Below, one piece after another: positions 12,178-24,357 of a DNA stretch of 64,000 bases (its first letter is position 1; every line of letters begins with the position of its first letter). The position numbers and the translations under genes are program-made. The DNA is from Paratrimastix pyriformis (lineage: Eukaryota; Preaxostyla; Paratrimastigidae). Under the pieces are notes generated by a model, which saw nothing but the letters and a program-made list of their open reading frames with translations, ran no database searches and was not told the DNA's origin. The DNA is taken from assembly GCA_027972325.1 (NCBI GenBank), contig JAPMOS010000066.1, positions 132,501 to 196,500 of the forward strand, in the 5' to 3' direction.

Positions 12178-14390
12178 ATGCCTACCTTTTATTACTCGGT
12201 CTCTCACGCGACACGCATGGCTGTCAAAGGTACTCTCCGCGAACTCTCCTTTGTGTTTGACGATCCCGCCGGCACCGTCCCCATCCTGACCGCCGATGCT
12301 CTGGCGGCCATCGTGGGCCCCTGCAAGGGCCTTGTCAAGCTGACGCTCCCCAAACGCAAACGCACATCACATGATGATAACCACCCCGCAGGAACCTTGT
12401 GGAATTACGCCACGGTTCTCCAGTCTCCCCTTGCCTCACCGACGCAGCCTGCCAGCCCTGGGTGGATGAGGCCTTTGCTGGCCACGGCCAACTGGCTGTG
12501 CTGTCCATTCCCTGGGCGGAACCGCTCTTGCCCGCCATCAGTCACATCTTCCAGCACCTTCCAGAGCTGATGGAGCTCCACTTCCTGGAGATCGAGACCT
12601 TTCCCCCCGCCCTTCTGGGGACCATTGCCCAGTCCTGCCCCTGCCTCCTCACGCTGCGTCTTTCTACAGAGAGCAAGGAGGATTTGTTCTTGGACTTGGA
12701 CTCGAACTCGAACTTGGACTTGGACTTCATGCAGCTGTCACCACTCGCGGCGATGCTCGAGGAGCTCACCCTCCACATCCCCTTTTCCCAGCACTCCTGC
12801 GATACCCTGTCCGGCCTGATCCCCCAACTGGTGGCTCTGGAGCGGCTTGATCTGTTTGATGGATATGATCTCACGATCGCCAGGGCCAACCAGCTGACCC
12901 ACGTCAACCTTGTAGATCAGGTCGACAACGTTGGCGCCACCCTTCTGTCCGCCGACGGTACCAGCTTCTGCCGGATGGAGTCCCTCGGTGTGGCACTGGG
13001 TTGCCAGGCGGAGGAGCTTTTAGCTGCCAGCCGGGGCACCCTGCAATCTGTCAAGCTCATCACCCACGGTTCCGGTCGCATTGACCGCTGGATGGATCTG
13101 CTAGGGGGCCTGCCAAGGCTCACTCGCCTCGAGCTGACCGCTGATGACTTCTGCCATCCCGAACCGGACGACCCTTTCGTCGACGCCCTTCCTGCCAGTC
13201 TGCTCAACCGTTTGGAGCACCTCGTCCTCCAGTTGTACTACCCCGTCCCAGTTGCCATCGCCAGCAAGAGTCTCCGCACTTTGCGCATCTCGGTAGATAA
13301 TGACCTCACCTTGGACTGCCCCGCGCTGGAGGAGCTCGACTGGGTCGCCGGCTCCGACCAATCTGACCTGGTGATCAATTGTCCCCGGCTCCGAACGATG
13401 AAACCGGAGCTGACGGGCTTGCGCATCCAAGCGTCCATGCCCGATCTGGTGGGGGTCGAATTCCCGGCCGGTGCCGGTTCCCGGATCTGGCACCCCCTGC
13501 TGGACGCGGCGCCCCGGCTGGCCGAACTTGTGAATGTGTCCGTCTCTCAGCCAGCCCTCTTCGATCGCTTGCTGTCGGTGGGCTCGCTGTTCCGCCTTGG
13601 GGTGCATCTGCCCTTGGCCGCCCTGCCCAGCCCACCCGCCCTCCGGCTTCCGGGGCACCTTGAACATCTGGACATGTTCCTTTCCCTTCCCAAAAATGAT
13701 GAAACGATGGGTTTCATCAATCTTCCGGTGGAGGCCCCAGGGCTCCGCTCCTTCACGTTGAACGGCACCTCCTCTTGGCCCACCCCTCCGCCCCCCGTGC
13801 GGCTGATCCTGAGCTGCCCGGCTCTGGTTGCCCTCCGCCTCTCGTTGCCCCACATCGCCGCCGTTCTTTTTGGGGCGGCCCCGCCCCTCCTCCGCAGCCT
13901 TCGCGTCGACTCGCCATTGTCCGCCCACGCGGCCAGTCTCCTGGCCATCCTGACCGAGCACGGGGCCCACCTGCGCCACGTAGCCCTGCTCCTGAAATGC
14001 CCTTCCGGCTGGGAGGCCTGGCCTCGGCTACTGGCCGATGCCCTGGGCCATTTACCCCAATTGGCCCGCCTCGAGCTATTGGAAGGCCACCCCACCAATT
14101 TGGCCCTTGCCTGCCCGCACCTGCGCCAGCTCCTTGTTGTAACACATCAGTGGTATAGCAACCCTGGGCCCCTGAGCTCGACGCGTTCGCTGCTGCTCAT
14201 TTGTCCGTTGCTGGAGGAGCTCCAGGCCACATTCGGCAGATTCCTCAAGCGGTTCGAGCTGGTCGGACCGGTCCCCAACCTGCGACGCATCGATGGAGTC
14301 GGAAAGCATTGGACGAAGCACCTCAAGGAGCGCTTCCCTGATGTCGTGCTGGGAGATCTCCTCGAGTCACATGAGTCCTTCACACCATAA
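12178..14390 (+). CDS. leucine-rich-repeat protein of F-box/LRR type
   Basis: Two exons, 12178-12344 and 12392-14390 (721 aa from the ATG at 12178; another ATG lies at 12217). The intron needed to keep frame is 47 nt and starts with GC instead of GT (GC-AG). The joined reading gives LVKLTNLVELRHG, a continuous leucine-rich strand. The rest is a long series of irregular LRR-like units (LPELMELHF, LPRLTRLEL, LEHLVLQLY, LPQLARLELL, CPHLRQLLV), typical of the substrate-binding part of F-box/LRR proteins. An F-box remnant lies directly upstream. Partners and targets are unknown. The alternative is a gene that now lacks its F-box and only keeps the solenoid. Confidence 0.7.
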
Positions 14391-14459
14391 TAACATCCTC
14401 CTTCGCATTCCGGGTTACGTGAGATCGGCAAGATCCGTTGACCTGTCCCGTCTTCTCGG

Positions 14460-14510
14460 TAGGAAGGGAGGGAGGGAGGGAGGGAGGGAGGGGGGGGGGG
14501 GGGGGGGGCA
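14460..14510. repeat. (GGGA)n and G-homopolymer
   Basis: About seven GGGA or GGAG units followed by a run of about 18 G, between the LRR gene and the next F-box gene. Confidence 0.9.
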
Positions 14511-14714
14511 TCTGCCGCTTGTATCGGGTCCCCGAGAATTGTTATCTTCCGCTCACATGATGAACCGGAAATGGATACGTCCGCAAGAAATGATGGCCCG
14601 GGGAAAGAACTATCGAAAAATAAAGCCGAGAGGGCTTAGTGCACATTTCCGGGTTTGGGGTACCCTACGTCCAACGTCAAATACATACGTCATTACGAGA
14701 GGAACGCCATCATC

Positions 14715-16250
14715 ATGGACTCACTCCCAGCCGATTTGGTCTTGAACATTTTGAAGTTGTGCCCAAACGTCTGGGTGTTTTCCCTTTTTTGGCTCATTTC
14801 CCGGGGCAGACTCAGTATGCCCAGTTGGCCGGCACCTGCCGTGCGTGGAAGACAGTCCTCGATTCGGAGGATTACTGGACACACCTATCAAAGCTCTTCC
14901 GCTCTGAGCCACCCCCAGCGATGCGGCAACACCCGAATTTCTCGTGGAAATTGTATTTTCGTCACTCGGTGACCATCGACCGTTCTTTTCCGAGCCTGTT
15001 CGAAGAAGACCTGCGGTTCTCTCCATCTGGGCGTTCTTGCGAATGCCTCGCGAGACACTCAAATTGGAGCAGCCTCGTGATGAATCGCCGATTCCAGGAG
15101 GCCACCGTTTGGCTCGCCTTTGGCGGGCAAGCAGATGATAAGCGGGACAAGTGGCGTGCGGGATTTGTGCTAGAACCCCGGCCTGTCAGTTCGCCCAACG
15201 ACAGGTACATTCGTCCGAGCGTCGTGGCTGGCAGGGACAAGATCGGGTGGGGTCTGTGGGCGGCCCAGCAGCATTTTTATCTTAAATGTGTTTGGTACCC
15301 CAGGGTTCGGCAGCTATGATCAATCCTTCGGCCACGAAGGTCTGTTTCCCCTTTTTCCCGCACGGGGGTAGATGACGAGAAAGGGAAATCACATGAAAGA
15401 CAATCACACTGGTTGGCTCCGATCTGTCCATCATGCACACCCACCAGCCGGGGTGAGGTCGGCCGGAGCAAGGGGGTATATCACCCATGCCCACCTCACC
15501 CCCCCCCCCCCCCACACACACACACACACATCTCCCCAGGCACATGGAGTTCCCCACGCGGTTTCCCCTACCCCAACCGGGTTGCCCTGGGGTTGGGCGT
15601 CGACAAGGACCGCAGCTTCTTCGCCCAGGTTCGTATTTTCAGCTGCACCGCTCCCACCTGCCCACCGCCACCCCGCAATCCGCCTCTGTTGATTGCATGA
15701 TGCTGATGATGCTGATGATGCTGATGTTGTTGTTGTGGTTGTGTGATGATGATGATGATGATGATGGTCGGTTGATGATGATGACTGGATGATGACGATT
15801 GGATGACCGGATGCTGGCGGTGACGTGATGATGGCGGTGGATGATGATGACGATGGTGGCGGTGATGGTGGTGATGCTGATTGAATGATGATGGGGATGA
15901 ATGATGAGCTGCTTATCCATTCGCACCACCGCCCACAGTCCCACCCGCCGTCCACCTTCATTACCCATCGTTCGTCCTGCCCCCCCCCCGCCCACACACA
16001 TTCCCAGTCGGGAGGTCACGAGCCGCGCATCGCCCCCACCTCCGCTTTCGTGCTGCCCCTGGACCCGCTCTACTTTGTGGTCTCCCTGACGGCCCCCCTG
16101 CTGGTGACTGTGCTCGGGGTGACATACCCTGGCGCATCCGAGCTGCCCGTCTGGATGGCGGGTGGGTGCGAGGACGCGGTGGTGGGCGGGCGGGTGCCCC
16201 CTGTGGATGTCCTCGATCCGCCGACCGCACCCACCTCCTGTAATAGTTGA
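14715..16250 (+). CDS. short F-box protein, family copy 2
   Basis: Five exons: 14715-14768, 14816-15251, 15304-15339, 15540-15628 and 16008-16250 (858 nt, 285 aa). The F-box is split by the first 47-nt intron: MDSLPADLVLNILKLCPN joins YAQLAGTCRAWKTVLDS. The middle is a family-specific block (FSWKLYFRHSVTIDRSF, SPSGRSCECL, WLAFGGQ). The C-terminal half (KWRAGFVLEP, GWGFGSYDQSFGHEG, RVALGLGVDKDRSFFAQ, LYFVVSLTAPLLVTVLG) looks like a beta-sandwich and faintly recalls SPRY domains, but I would not assign it. The family's expected role is a substrate adaptor for SCF ubiquitin ligase. Exon phases match the copy at 16583 exactly. Confidence 0.8.
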
Positions 16251-16582
16251 CCGAACATCCCCATCGATCCGGTGGTCGACCGAACCTCCAAATTAGGAGG
16301 ACATCAGGAGGCTGTTGCACATGTGAGGGAGTGGAGGACTCTCCAATTCCCGGAAAAACCAAGTCCTTGTGGATTTACGGAGATCGATTAATCGGAGGGG
16401 TGGGTGGGGCTGGGGGATGGGGATGGGCTTCATCAGGGCATCCAAGGAGAGGACGAAACATCCTGGAAAAGGGGTCAAACAAACGAGGCGCTGCGTCCCA
16501 AACTTCGTGCGACTTCAATACAAATTCGGGGGAATGCAGCCGATTTGCTGGGACTGGAGATTTTTTGGGAATCTGCCTCGAA

Positions 16583-17580
16583 ATGGACACGCTCCCTTCG
16601 GAATTGGTCCTGGCCATTCTGGAGTTGTGCCCTGATGATGTCTGGGAACGGTAGTTGCCCTCTCAGATTTTAAAACAGCATCACCGTCCAGTATGTCCAT
16701 TTGGCCCGCACCTGCCGTGCGTGGAAGACAATCCTTGATTCGGAGGAATATTGGGCACATCAATCGATGCTTCTCCGTGCTGAACCGCCACCAGTGATGC
16801 TGCAACACCCCGGTTTCTCATGGAAGTTGTATTTTCGTCACTCGGTGACCTTCGACCGGACTGTGACCACTTTGCGCGACAAAGACCTGCGGTACTCTCC
16901 CTCTGGACGCTCTTGTGAATGCCTCGCGATGCACACGGATTGGGGAAACCTCGTTCTCAATCGACGATTCAAGAAGGCCACCGTTTGGCTTCTCTTTGCC
17001 GGGCAAATGGATGTGGACAAGGACAGGTGGCGTGCGGGATTTATGCTGGAACCAAACCCTTACCACGTTGCTGGCCAAACGAGATCAGGCTGGGGTTTGT
17101 TCGCGCTGTCCGACCGAATCTGACCCGATCCCTGCACCTGTAGGGTTCTGTAACTTTGACCAGTCCTTTGGTCATGGAGGTCTGGATTTGGGCATCCTTC
17201 CTGGGTTCAACACCATCCCCTCATAGGTCACTGGGGCAGTCGACGTGGCCCTCCGTTCCCCGACGGGGTTCCTCTGGGGTTAGGTTTCGTCGAGGGCCTG
17301 TTCTTTGCACAGGTCGGTCGATCTCCGCACCCGCACCTGTTGGGTTTGTCTCATTTCTTTTCCTCATTCTCAGACCGGGTTCCGCGGATACCAAGAGAGC
17401 TTCACGCATGCCCCATTGAAGCAGCCCGCGTCCTTTGTGCTCTCCTTGAAGACTCCTGTGCTGGCCACTGTGCTCGGAGTCACCTTCCCCTGCGCCCCCG
17501 AACTGCCGTCATGGATGGCGGGCGGGTGCGAGGACGCGGTGGTGGGCGGGTCGATACCCAGAGTCGTGCCCACAGATTAG
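16583..17580 (+). CDS. short F-box protein, family copy 3
   Basis: Five exons: 16583-16639, 16692-17094, 17144-17179, 17227-17312 and 17374-17580 (789 nt, 262 aa). The layout is the same as in copy 2: F-box (MDTLPSELVLAILELCPDD + YVHLARTCRAWKTI), family block (FSWKLYFRHSVTFDR, SPSGRSCECL), then GWGFCNFDQSFGHGG, VPLGLGFVEGLFFAQ and ATVLGVTFPCAPELPSW. Introns are short (47-61 nt) and lack the long repeats found in copies 1 and 2. Exon 3 is exactly 36 nt in both intact copies. Probably an SCF substrate adaptor; substrate unknown. Confidence 0.8.
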
Positions 17581-17837
17581 CACCATCAGTTGTGGGGAGG
17601 GGGAGAAACCCGTGCTTCCTGTGACGTCACAGATTCACTGATGGATACCTCCACACACACCCGATTTTGATATCATTCGCATGAGCACAACCAAACTCAC
17701 ATAGCTCTTGGGGTTTCGAAATGGAAAGAGCCTGCCCGCACGCCCGCACGCCACACCCCTGCTTGAGCACGAGGCCGACCGTGACTGACGTGCCCTGGCG
17801 TTTCTTGCATTTTCGCCTGTGAACAAACCCATTTTCG

Positions 17838-19945
17838 ATGGAGCCCGGCGTTGTGACCAACTTCACCCGCATCGATCGCGAGCTTATCACCTCCGTTGCC
17901 CGCGGTGTCCTGAATGGCGACATTGAGGAGAGCATTGACCGCCTCCCCATTCAGCTCCACCCCCGCAATGAGAAGCCCGCCACTCGTTGCTGCGTCCACA
18001 AGGAGCGTTCCATCACTAAGTACCGTCTGATGGCTATGATGGGCCACCGCCTTGAGGATGAGACTGATGAGTCCAAGCCCCTCCGCGCCTATGCCCACGA
18101 GGCTCTCGCTCGCGATAAGCCCTTCCCCCAGCCCGGTATGACTGTTATCGGCGAGGTTCGTCGAGTTATTCTAAATGTTCTCATCATAACGCTTCACGTT
18201 CGCCTTGTGCTTCCCTAGGCTTGCCGTAACTGCACCCAGAACGCTTATTTCGTCACCAACGCCTGCCAGGGTTGCGTTGCTCGCCCTTGCATGTCGACCT
18301 GCCCCAAGAAGGCCATTTCCCGCGTCGACGGCCAGGCTAAGATCGATCCCGATCTCTGCGTTCGCTGCGGCTCTTGCCAGAAGGTTGGCGCTTATCCTTT
18401 TTTGTGTTCCCCGGACTCACCCACCTTGGAATCAGGTGTGCCCTTACCACGCCATCGTGAAGCTCACCGTCCCCTGCGAGGAGGCTTGCCCCGTCGGCGC
18501 TATTGCCAAGGTCTGGATGTGCGCACCACCACCACCACTACACCCCAAAAAAAATGCTTCTCCTCGATCCTCATCATGATCACCTCTTCTCACATCACAG
18601 GGCGCCAACGGCCACGCCGAGATTGACTTCAACAAGTGCATTCACTGCGGCCAGTGCCAGGTGAAGTGCCCCTTCGGCTCGGTCCTGGAACCCAGCCAGG
18701 TGGTTGATGTCCTGAAGGCCATCAAGGGCGGCAAGCGCGTCATTGCCATGATCGCCCCGGCCATCCTGGCCAACTTCCCCGGCTCGGTGGAGCAGTTCTA
18801 CAACGCCCTCAAGACCCTCGGGTTCTGGGACGTGGTCGACGTCTCCCTGGCCGCTGACCGCGTGGCCGGCATGGAGTGCGAGGAGTTCGTCGAGCGTGTC
18901 GTCGAGCGCCACGACCCCCTGATGACCACCTCGTGCTGCCCCGCCTACTACCAGGCCGTCAAGAAGCACGTGCCCCAGCTGTATCAGTACGTCTCCGGGA
19001 TGCCCTCCCCCATGCACATCATGGGTGATATGATTCGGCACCGTGACCCCGAGGCCCTGACCTGCTTCGTTGGCCCCTGCCTTGCCAAGCGGGCTGAGGG
19101 TCTGGCCCGCGACACCATCAACTTCGTCCTGACGGCCAACGAGGTCAAGTGCATGCTCGACGCCGGCTCGATCGACGTGACCAAGGCCGCCACCGCCTGG
19201 GCGGGCTCCCAGCTGTTCCCCCAGCAGGCCACCATGCAGGGCACCAACTTCGCCCTGACCCGGGGTGTCGCCACTGCCGTCCTGGCCGCTCTGCCCTCCG
19301 TCCTGAAGGACCACGAGGCCCACCACCCTCACGCTGAGGCTGCTGCCGCCGCCCCGGCCCCCGCTGCCGCTGCCGCCGCCGCCCCCGGTCCGTTCCCCCT
19401 CCTTGATATCTCTGTTTGAGCTGTCACTTCTTCTGCTGCCCTATGCGTCTTTCTTGTTTTTCTTTGCTCATCATGTCCTTTCTTCTCTCGTCCCGTTTCT
19501 GTTTTTTCCAGCCCCCGCCGCTGCCGGTGCCGCCGCCCCTGCCGCCGCCGCCCAGGGCCCCGTCCGGCCCTTCTTCATCTCCCCCCTGGACAAGAAGGCC
19601 ATGCTCCAACTGAAGGCCTACTCTCGCGACCCCACCAAGTGCCCCGGCAACCTGCTGGAGGCCATGTGCTGCGACGGTGGTTGCATTGCCGGTCCCGGGT
19701 CGATCGTGACCAAGGCCGTGGGTATGGCCAAGTTGAAGAAGATCGCCGATGCCCGGCCGAACATGCTGGGCAAGGATCTCGAGGAGATCTTTGTCGGGGA
19801 CCCGGAGACCGTTCGCCAGCAGGTTCACAAGAAGTTCCACGCGGCCCCGCCCGCGACGGCCACCCCTGCCCCGGCCCACACCCCCGTCACCCAGATGCTG
19901 ATCGACTCGGGCCTGATGGACAAGCAGGGCCGGCCCCTTGAATAA
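17838..19945 (+). CDS. hydA: [FeFe]-hydrogenase, monomeric group-B-like
   Basis: Five exons: 17838-18155, 18219-18383, 18436-18510, 18601-19387 and 19512-19945 (1,779 nt, 592 aa). It makes or consumes H2 by reduction or oxidation of low-potential electron carriers. The N-terminus has TRCCVHKERSI and a cysteine array (ACRNC, ACQGCVARPCMSTCP) seen in clostridial group B enzymes. Two ferredoxin-type 4Fe-4S sites follow: CVRCGSCQKVCP and CIHCGQCQVKCP. H-cluster motifs are TTSCCPAYY (about residue 294), FVGPCLAKR (about 341) and EAMCCDGGCIAGPG (about 497). These differ from the classical MPCxxK and ACPGGC motifs and fit group B. An Ala/Pro linker with an intron sits between motifs 2 and 3. No obvious organelle targeting peptide is seen. 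The stop codon lies inside an AATAAA. It implies hydrogen-producing anaerobic metabolism. Confidence 0.92.
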
Positions 19946-20770
19946 ACACCGGTGCGTTGTTGTGACTCGGTCGACATTTTTTGAGGTTTTCCTCCCCAAT
20001 TTATATTTTCTCTTCCGCTGTTCGTTTCCGCCCATCCCCCCCTGCTGGTGGGGGGGTCCCTTTCGTCGCAAGAAACCATCCCCATGTCCCCATTCTGCTG
20101 TCTTTGGGCTGTAGAAGAAGGGAGGTGGTGTCGGCACACCCCCGTCACCCAGATGGCTGATTGACTCGGGCCTGATGGACAAGCAGGGTCGGCCCTTTGA
20201 ATAATAAACAAACGCCAGGAGTGCGTTGTTGTTGACTCGTGTCGACATGCTGTTTTTGAGGTTTTTTCCTCCCCAATTTATATTTTCTCTTCTGCTGTTC
20301 GTTTCCGCCCATCCCCCCCTGCGGCGCTGCTGTTGGGGGGTCCCTTTTCGTTGCAACCGTCCCCGTCCACAATTCTCCTGGCTCGCCGAGTGGGGGACTA
20401 TTGTTGACTATTGTTGTGCTTGGTGGAGGGACGAGGAACCGGGAGTCGTGTCTTGATGATGCGGAACCACCGGTCAAACGTCTCGATGTTGCCGCCCCCG
20501 AATCTTACATTCTTCTTCTCTGGCCCGGGGCGAGTTTTTTCCTCCCCAATTTTCTCTTTTGCTGCTGCTGTTCGTTTCCGCCCATCCCCCCTTCTTCGTT
20601 GCAAGACGTCCACATTCTTTGCTGTCTTTGGGCTCGACGTGGAAGGGAGGCGATGTGTCCCGGCCCACACCCCCGTCGCCCAGATGCTGATCGATTCGGG
20701 CCTGATGGTTGTGACTCGTGTCGACATTAGGTTTTTCCTCCCCAAATTATATTTTCTCTGCCAACTACAA
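19946..20770 (+). repeat. decayed tandem copies of the hydrogenase 3' end
   Basis: The last coding stretch (CACCCCCGTCACCCAGATG to TTGAATAA) and the 3' flank (TCCTCCCCAATTTATATTTT) recur at about 20138-20330 and about 20665-20760, with a partial flank copy near 20530-20600. The copies have lost the frame and are not expected to be translated. Confidence 0.85.
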
Positions 20771-21074
20771 CACATCTCGACGCTTCGCCGGAGGCTTCAG
20801 AGGAGGTGCTTCGCACGGCAAGGCTGGACAGACAGCCGAAAGTTGTTGCAATGTATGTCTCGGGCCAAAAAGCTCCTGTTGTCAGGTCGATGATGACCAT
20901 ACGGGGCAGGTGTCCTGCCTTGGGTTCTGTGCACGAGCCTTGCCACTGGCGCGTTTTCCGAGCTTGTACGTCTCTTGAAATTTTTGAATTCGATTATAAC
21001 CTGCAACGCTCAGGGGGGAAAACGTTATCGCTCGAGATTCGAACTTTGTCCCGGGTCGGGCGACATCTCGGAGG
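20771..21074. other. intergenic stretch upstream of the first giant gene
   Basis: No exon or repeat was recognised. It should hold the promoter of the gene starting at 21075, but no motif stands out. Confidence 0.5.
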
Positions 21075-24000
21075 ATGCCGGGGACTTTCGAAGGCATTCC
21101 GAACTATCTGTGGCTTTATCTTTCCGAACTTGACTCGTCCTTTCGAATTCATTGCATCCTCTCTGCAATCAACCACCGTTTTCGAACGCTTCTGACGACA
21201 CAAACCACAAGACTGTGTTGGCCAGTCAACTCGGCTGAGGAACGCACAGGAACCTCTTCCTTGGACAAGATGGCCAGCACCCGGATGGTTGGTGTACTCT
21301 CCTCGTATCGGGTGACCCGCCCTCCCTTTGCGTTGTTTCTCCGTCGATGTGCGGCTTCGCTCCAATGGCTCTCCATTTCTGCCCCATTTGATAATGTGGA
21401 TGCCGCCGCCTTTGTGGAGGCCGATCTGAAGGGTGTTGTCTTCCCCCAGCTGCACACGCTGAACTTCCCACTGGCCCCGCTGTGGTTCCTCCGGCTGTGC
21501 CCCCAGCTGAGGGACTTGACCACCAGCCGGGAGCTCTTTCCATCCGGCCCCAGCTTCGACAAGTTCCTGCGGGACTTCACCAACCTGCAGTCACTGAAGG
21601 TCGATGGCATCCCGCTCTCGTACTTTGGCCTGCGAGGCCAACCGCGCCACCCCCACAGTGCCATGGTGCGAGCGACAGCACGGGGCGAGGGCATTGCCGT
21701 TGGCACCCCGGCCAGCGTGCGGGGCCTCACCTTGGAGCATTTCGACCCCGAGGACCTGCCCGTCTTGTTGGCCGACTGGCCCAATCTGGAGCGCCTTTGC
21801 GTTACCATGTCCAGAGGGGCGACCGACCCGCTTGGAGTCCTGGCAGCGGCCATCCAACGGCACACTCCCTATTTGCGCTCGCTGGAGCTGAGCATTGACA
21901 TCGATGGACGCACCGATCGCGTTCCCATCCTGCCCGAGGAGTTGCAGCCATTCGACTCCGTCCTGACGCAGCTCACGGCAGCGGTGATCGTGCGTGCGCC
22001 GCGGCTCCTGCTGCCCGCCGGGTTGCGGGTCTGCGATCTTGAGCTGCGGACGGACCTGCCCGAGGTGACCCTGGATCTGCCCCGTGTCGAGGAGCTCACC
22101 CTGTCGGCATCCAAGTCGAAGAAAATCACCCTGTGCTGCCCGGCGTTGGTCATTTTCCGAGCAAATATTCAACCTCTGTCTCCCTGCGCCTGGACGATTT
22201 TTGCAAGTGAGTGCCGGATGCCTCATCTTTGCACGCTCGACTTTGACCACTGTCTGTGAGCGCCTTTGGTCCAATTTCACGAGCTTTTCTTAGGTCAGTC
22301 TGGAGCGTCATTAGACCTTGACAACCTATGGAAGACCGAATTACCCGACTTTTGGCGTGTTCCCAATCTCGTGCTCTCTCTCAAGGGTGGAGTCAGCCAT
22401 CTTCGCCTTTCCCCTGTGGTCAAGCGTCTCACCGTTACTGCCACGGATCTCGCGGGTCTCTCCGCCCCGGGTCTCCGGTTTTTGCGGTTGCGGATTCTCA
22501 AAGCATCCCCAAAGCCCCTCGAAATGGACACGCCACAGCTTGAGGAACTCGAGATCACATCTGATCGGAAGACGTTCAAGTTCTCATCAGAAGTCATTCC
22601 GCCGCTGCTCCACACCCTTGTTATCCTTTGTGATATGAGTTCTGATGCCGAGTTGCGGCAGGCTCTCTCTTCGCTCATCCACCAATGCCGACACACCCTC
22701 TCAAACCTCGTCATGCGCTTCAGGGCGCCGCCTTCCTCACTCTTGTCCATCCAGGAGTGCCCTGCCCTGCGCCAACTCTGGTGCGATGTCTCCGTCGAGC
22801 TCCGGTCTCCCTGCCCCTTCCTCGAACACATTGGCCTCACCGCTCCAACGGTGTACCGACGGGCCTCATCGCTCCTGCCGCCACCGCCGGGAACGGCACT
22901 GGGTGGCGTAAGAGCGGCCTTCAGCCCTGCCAAAGTCATGTTGATCAACAATGGGATCAATTGGACTCTTGTCTGTCAAAGAGCCCGGCATTCATGCTCT
23001 CTGGCCAGTGCGAGCGCTCTTCTCATTTTTGTTCTCTTTCTGGCTCGTCAGAATGATCTGAAAGAGGGCCCGCTGTTCAAGATCGTTCAGGATGCCGTTC
23101 CTTCGGTCCTGTTGGGTCCGTCGCGTTCGGCCCGAAAAGGCCACTCACCCGCCCTTTCCCGCCCACACCAGAGCGGCTTCGGCAGGACCGCCCGGATGTG
23201 CTGATCTTCAGCTGCCCCTGCATCAGCGATGCCCTGCTCCTGCGCACGGCCAGGGCGCCCAACCTGCGTCCCCTCTACGCACTCGACCTTGCCCGCATCT
23301 TCCAGCAATCATGCGCCCCCCGCGTCGTCCTGCACCTGGGCTGCGCTCCCCCCCACGCCTTCTTGGGGGACCTCTTTAAGACCTGCAAACAACATGGGCT
23401 GCTTCTGGCGGGGGTTATCAGACTCGGGAGTGACCTCCTGAAATTCTTGAACGGGTTGGCCGATTTGGACATTTCTTCGGCCGTTCGAGTCATCAAGGAG
23501 GACTCCGGAATTGATGATGCTGGAGCTATCTTCCCGCCAGCATCGGCAGCGGCGTCATCGGGGCCTGCAGCGGCCCCCCCCTCGTCGAGGAAGGACTGCT
23601 CGGCCCCGTCCGGCTGGCCGCGTGATGATCACCGACCTTCTTCCGAGCCATCGGAGTTCTCCCTCAGTGCCCGCGAGTTGCGAGCCCACTTCCCGGATGT
23701 CCGGCTGGGTGAGTTGGAGGGCGCCCTCGAGCGGCGCAGCCACGAGTTTGCCTGCCAATGTCCGGCTTCGACCCCACCCCGGTTCCGCCTGGCGTGGGCA
23801 TGCAAACAATGCACCGGAGAGTGCCCCGACCATGATCCCATTGAAAGCTCCATTGTGCTCCCCGACCCGGCGAGTCCCTTGGCCTGCCTGCCCCGCATCC
23901 GGGAGAACGCGTCTCGTCTGGTGGGCGACTGCGATTTGGCAGATGGCGTTCCAAACTTCTGCTTCCGGTGCCTTTTGAACGGAATGGCGTCGGACAAAAG

Positions 24001-24272
24001 GGCCAAGTTGGACATCATTCTGGCGATCAGCCGTGCTGTGCCACTGGCCGAGTGTGTGGGCTGCCATACTCGTGGGCTGCGCATGCGCAGTGACGCCATC
24101 GCCGCCCTGCCGCCCTTCGACGAGCGGCCACCAGCTCCTCCTCCTCCTCCTCCTCCTCCTCCTCCTCCTCCTCCTCCTCCTCCTCCTCCTCCTCCTCCTC
24201 CTCCTCCTCCTCCTCCTCCTCCTCCTCCTCCTCCTCCTCCTCCTCCTCCTCCTCCTCCTCCTCCTCCTTCTC

Positions 24273-24357
<85 letters not shown>

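Noticed and set aside
15125-16250. SPRY (B30.2) assignment for the F-box family C-terminus
   Set aside because: A few strand motifs are suggestive, but the diagnostic SPRY spacing could not be confirmed by eye, so it is left unassigned.
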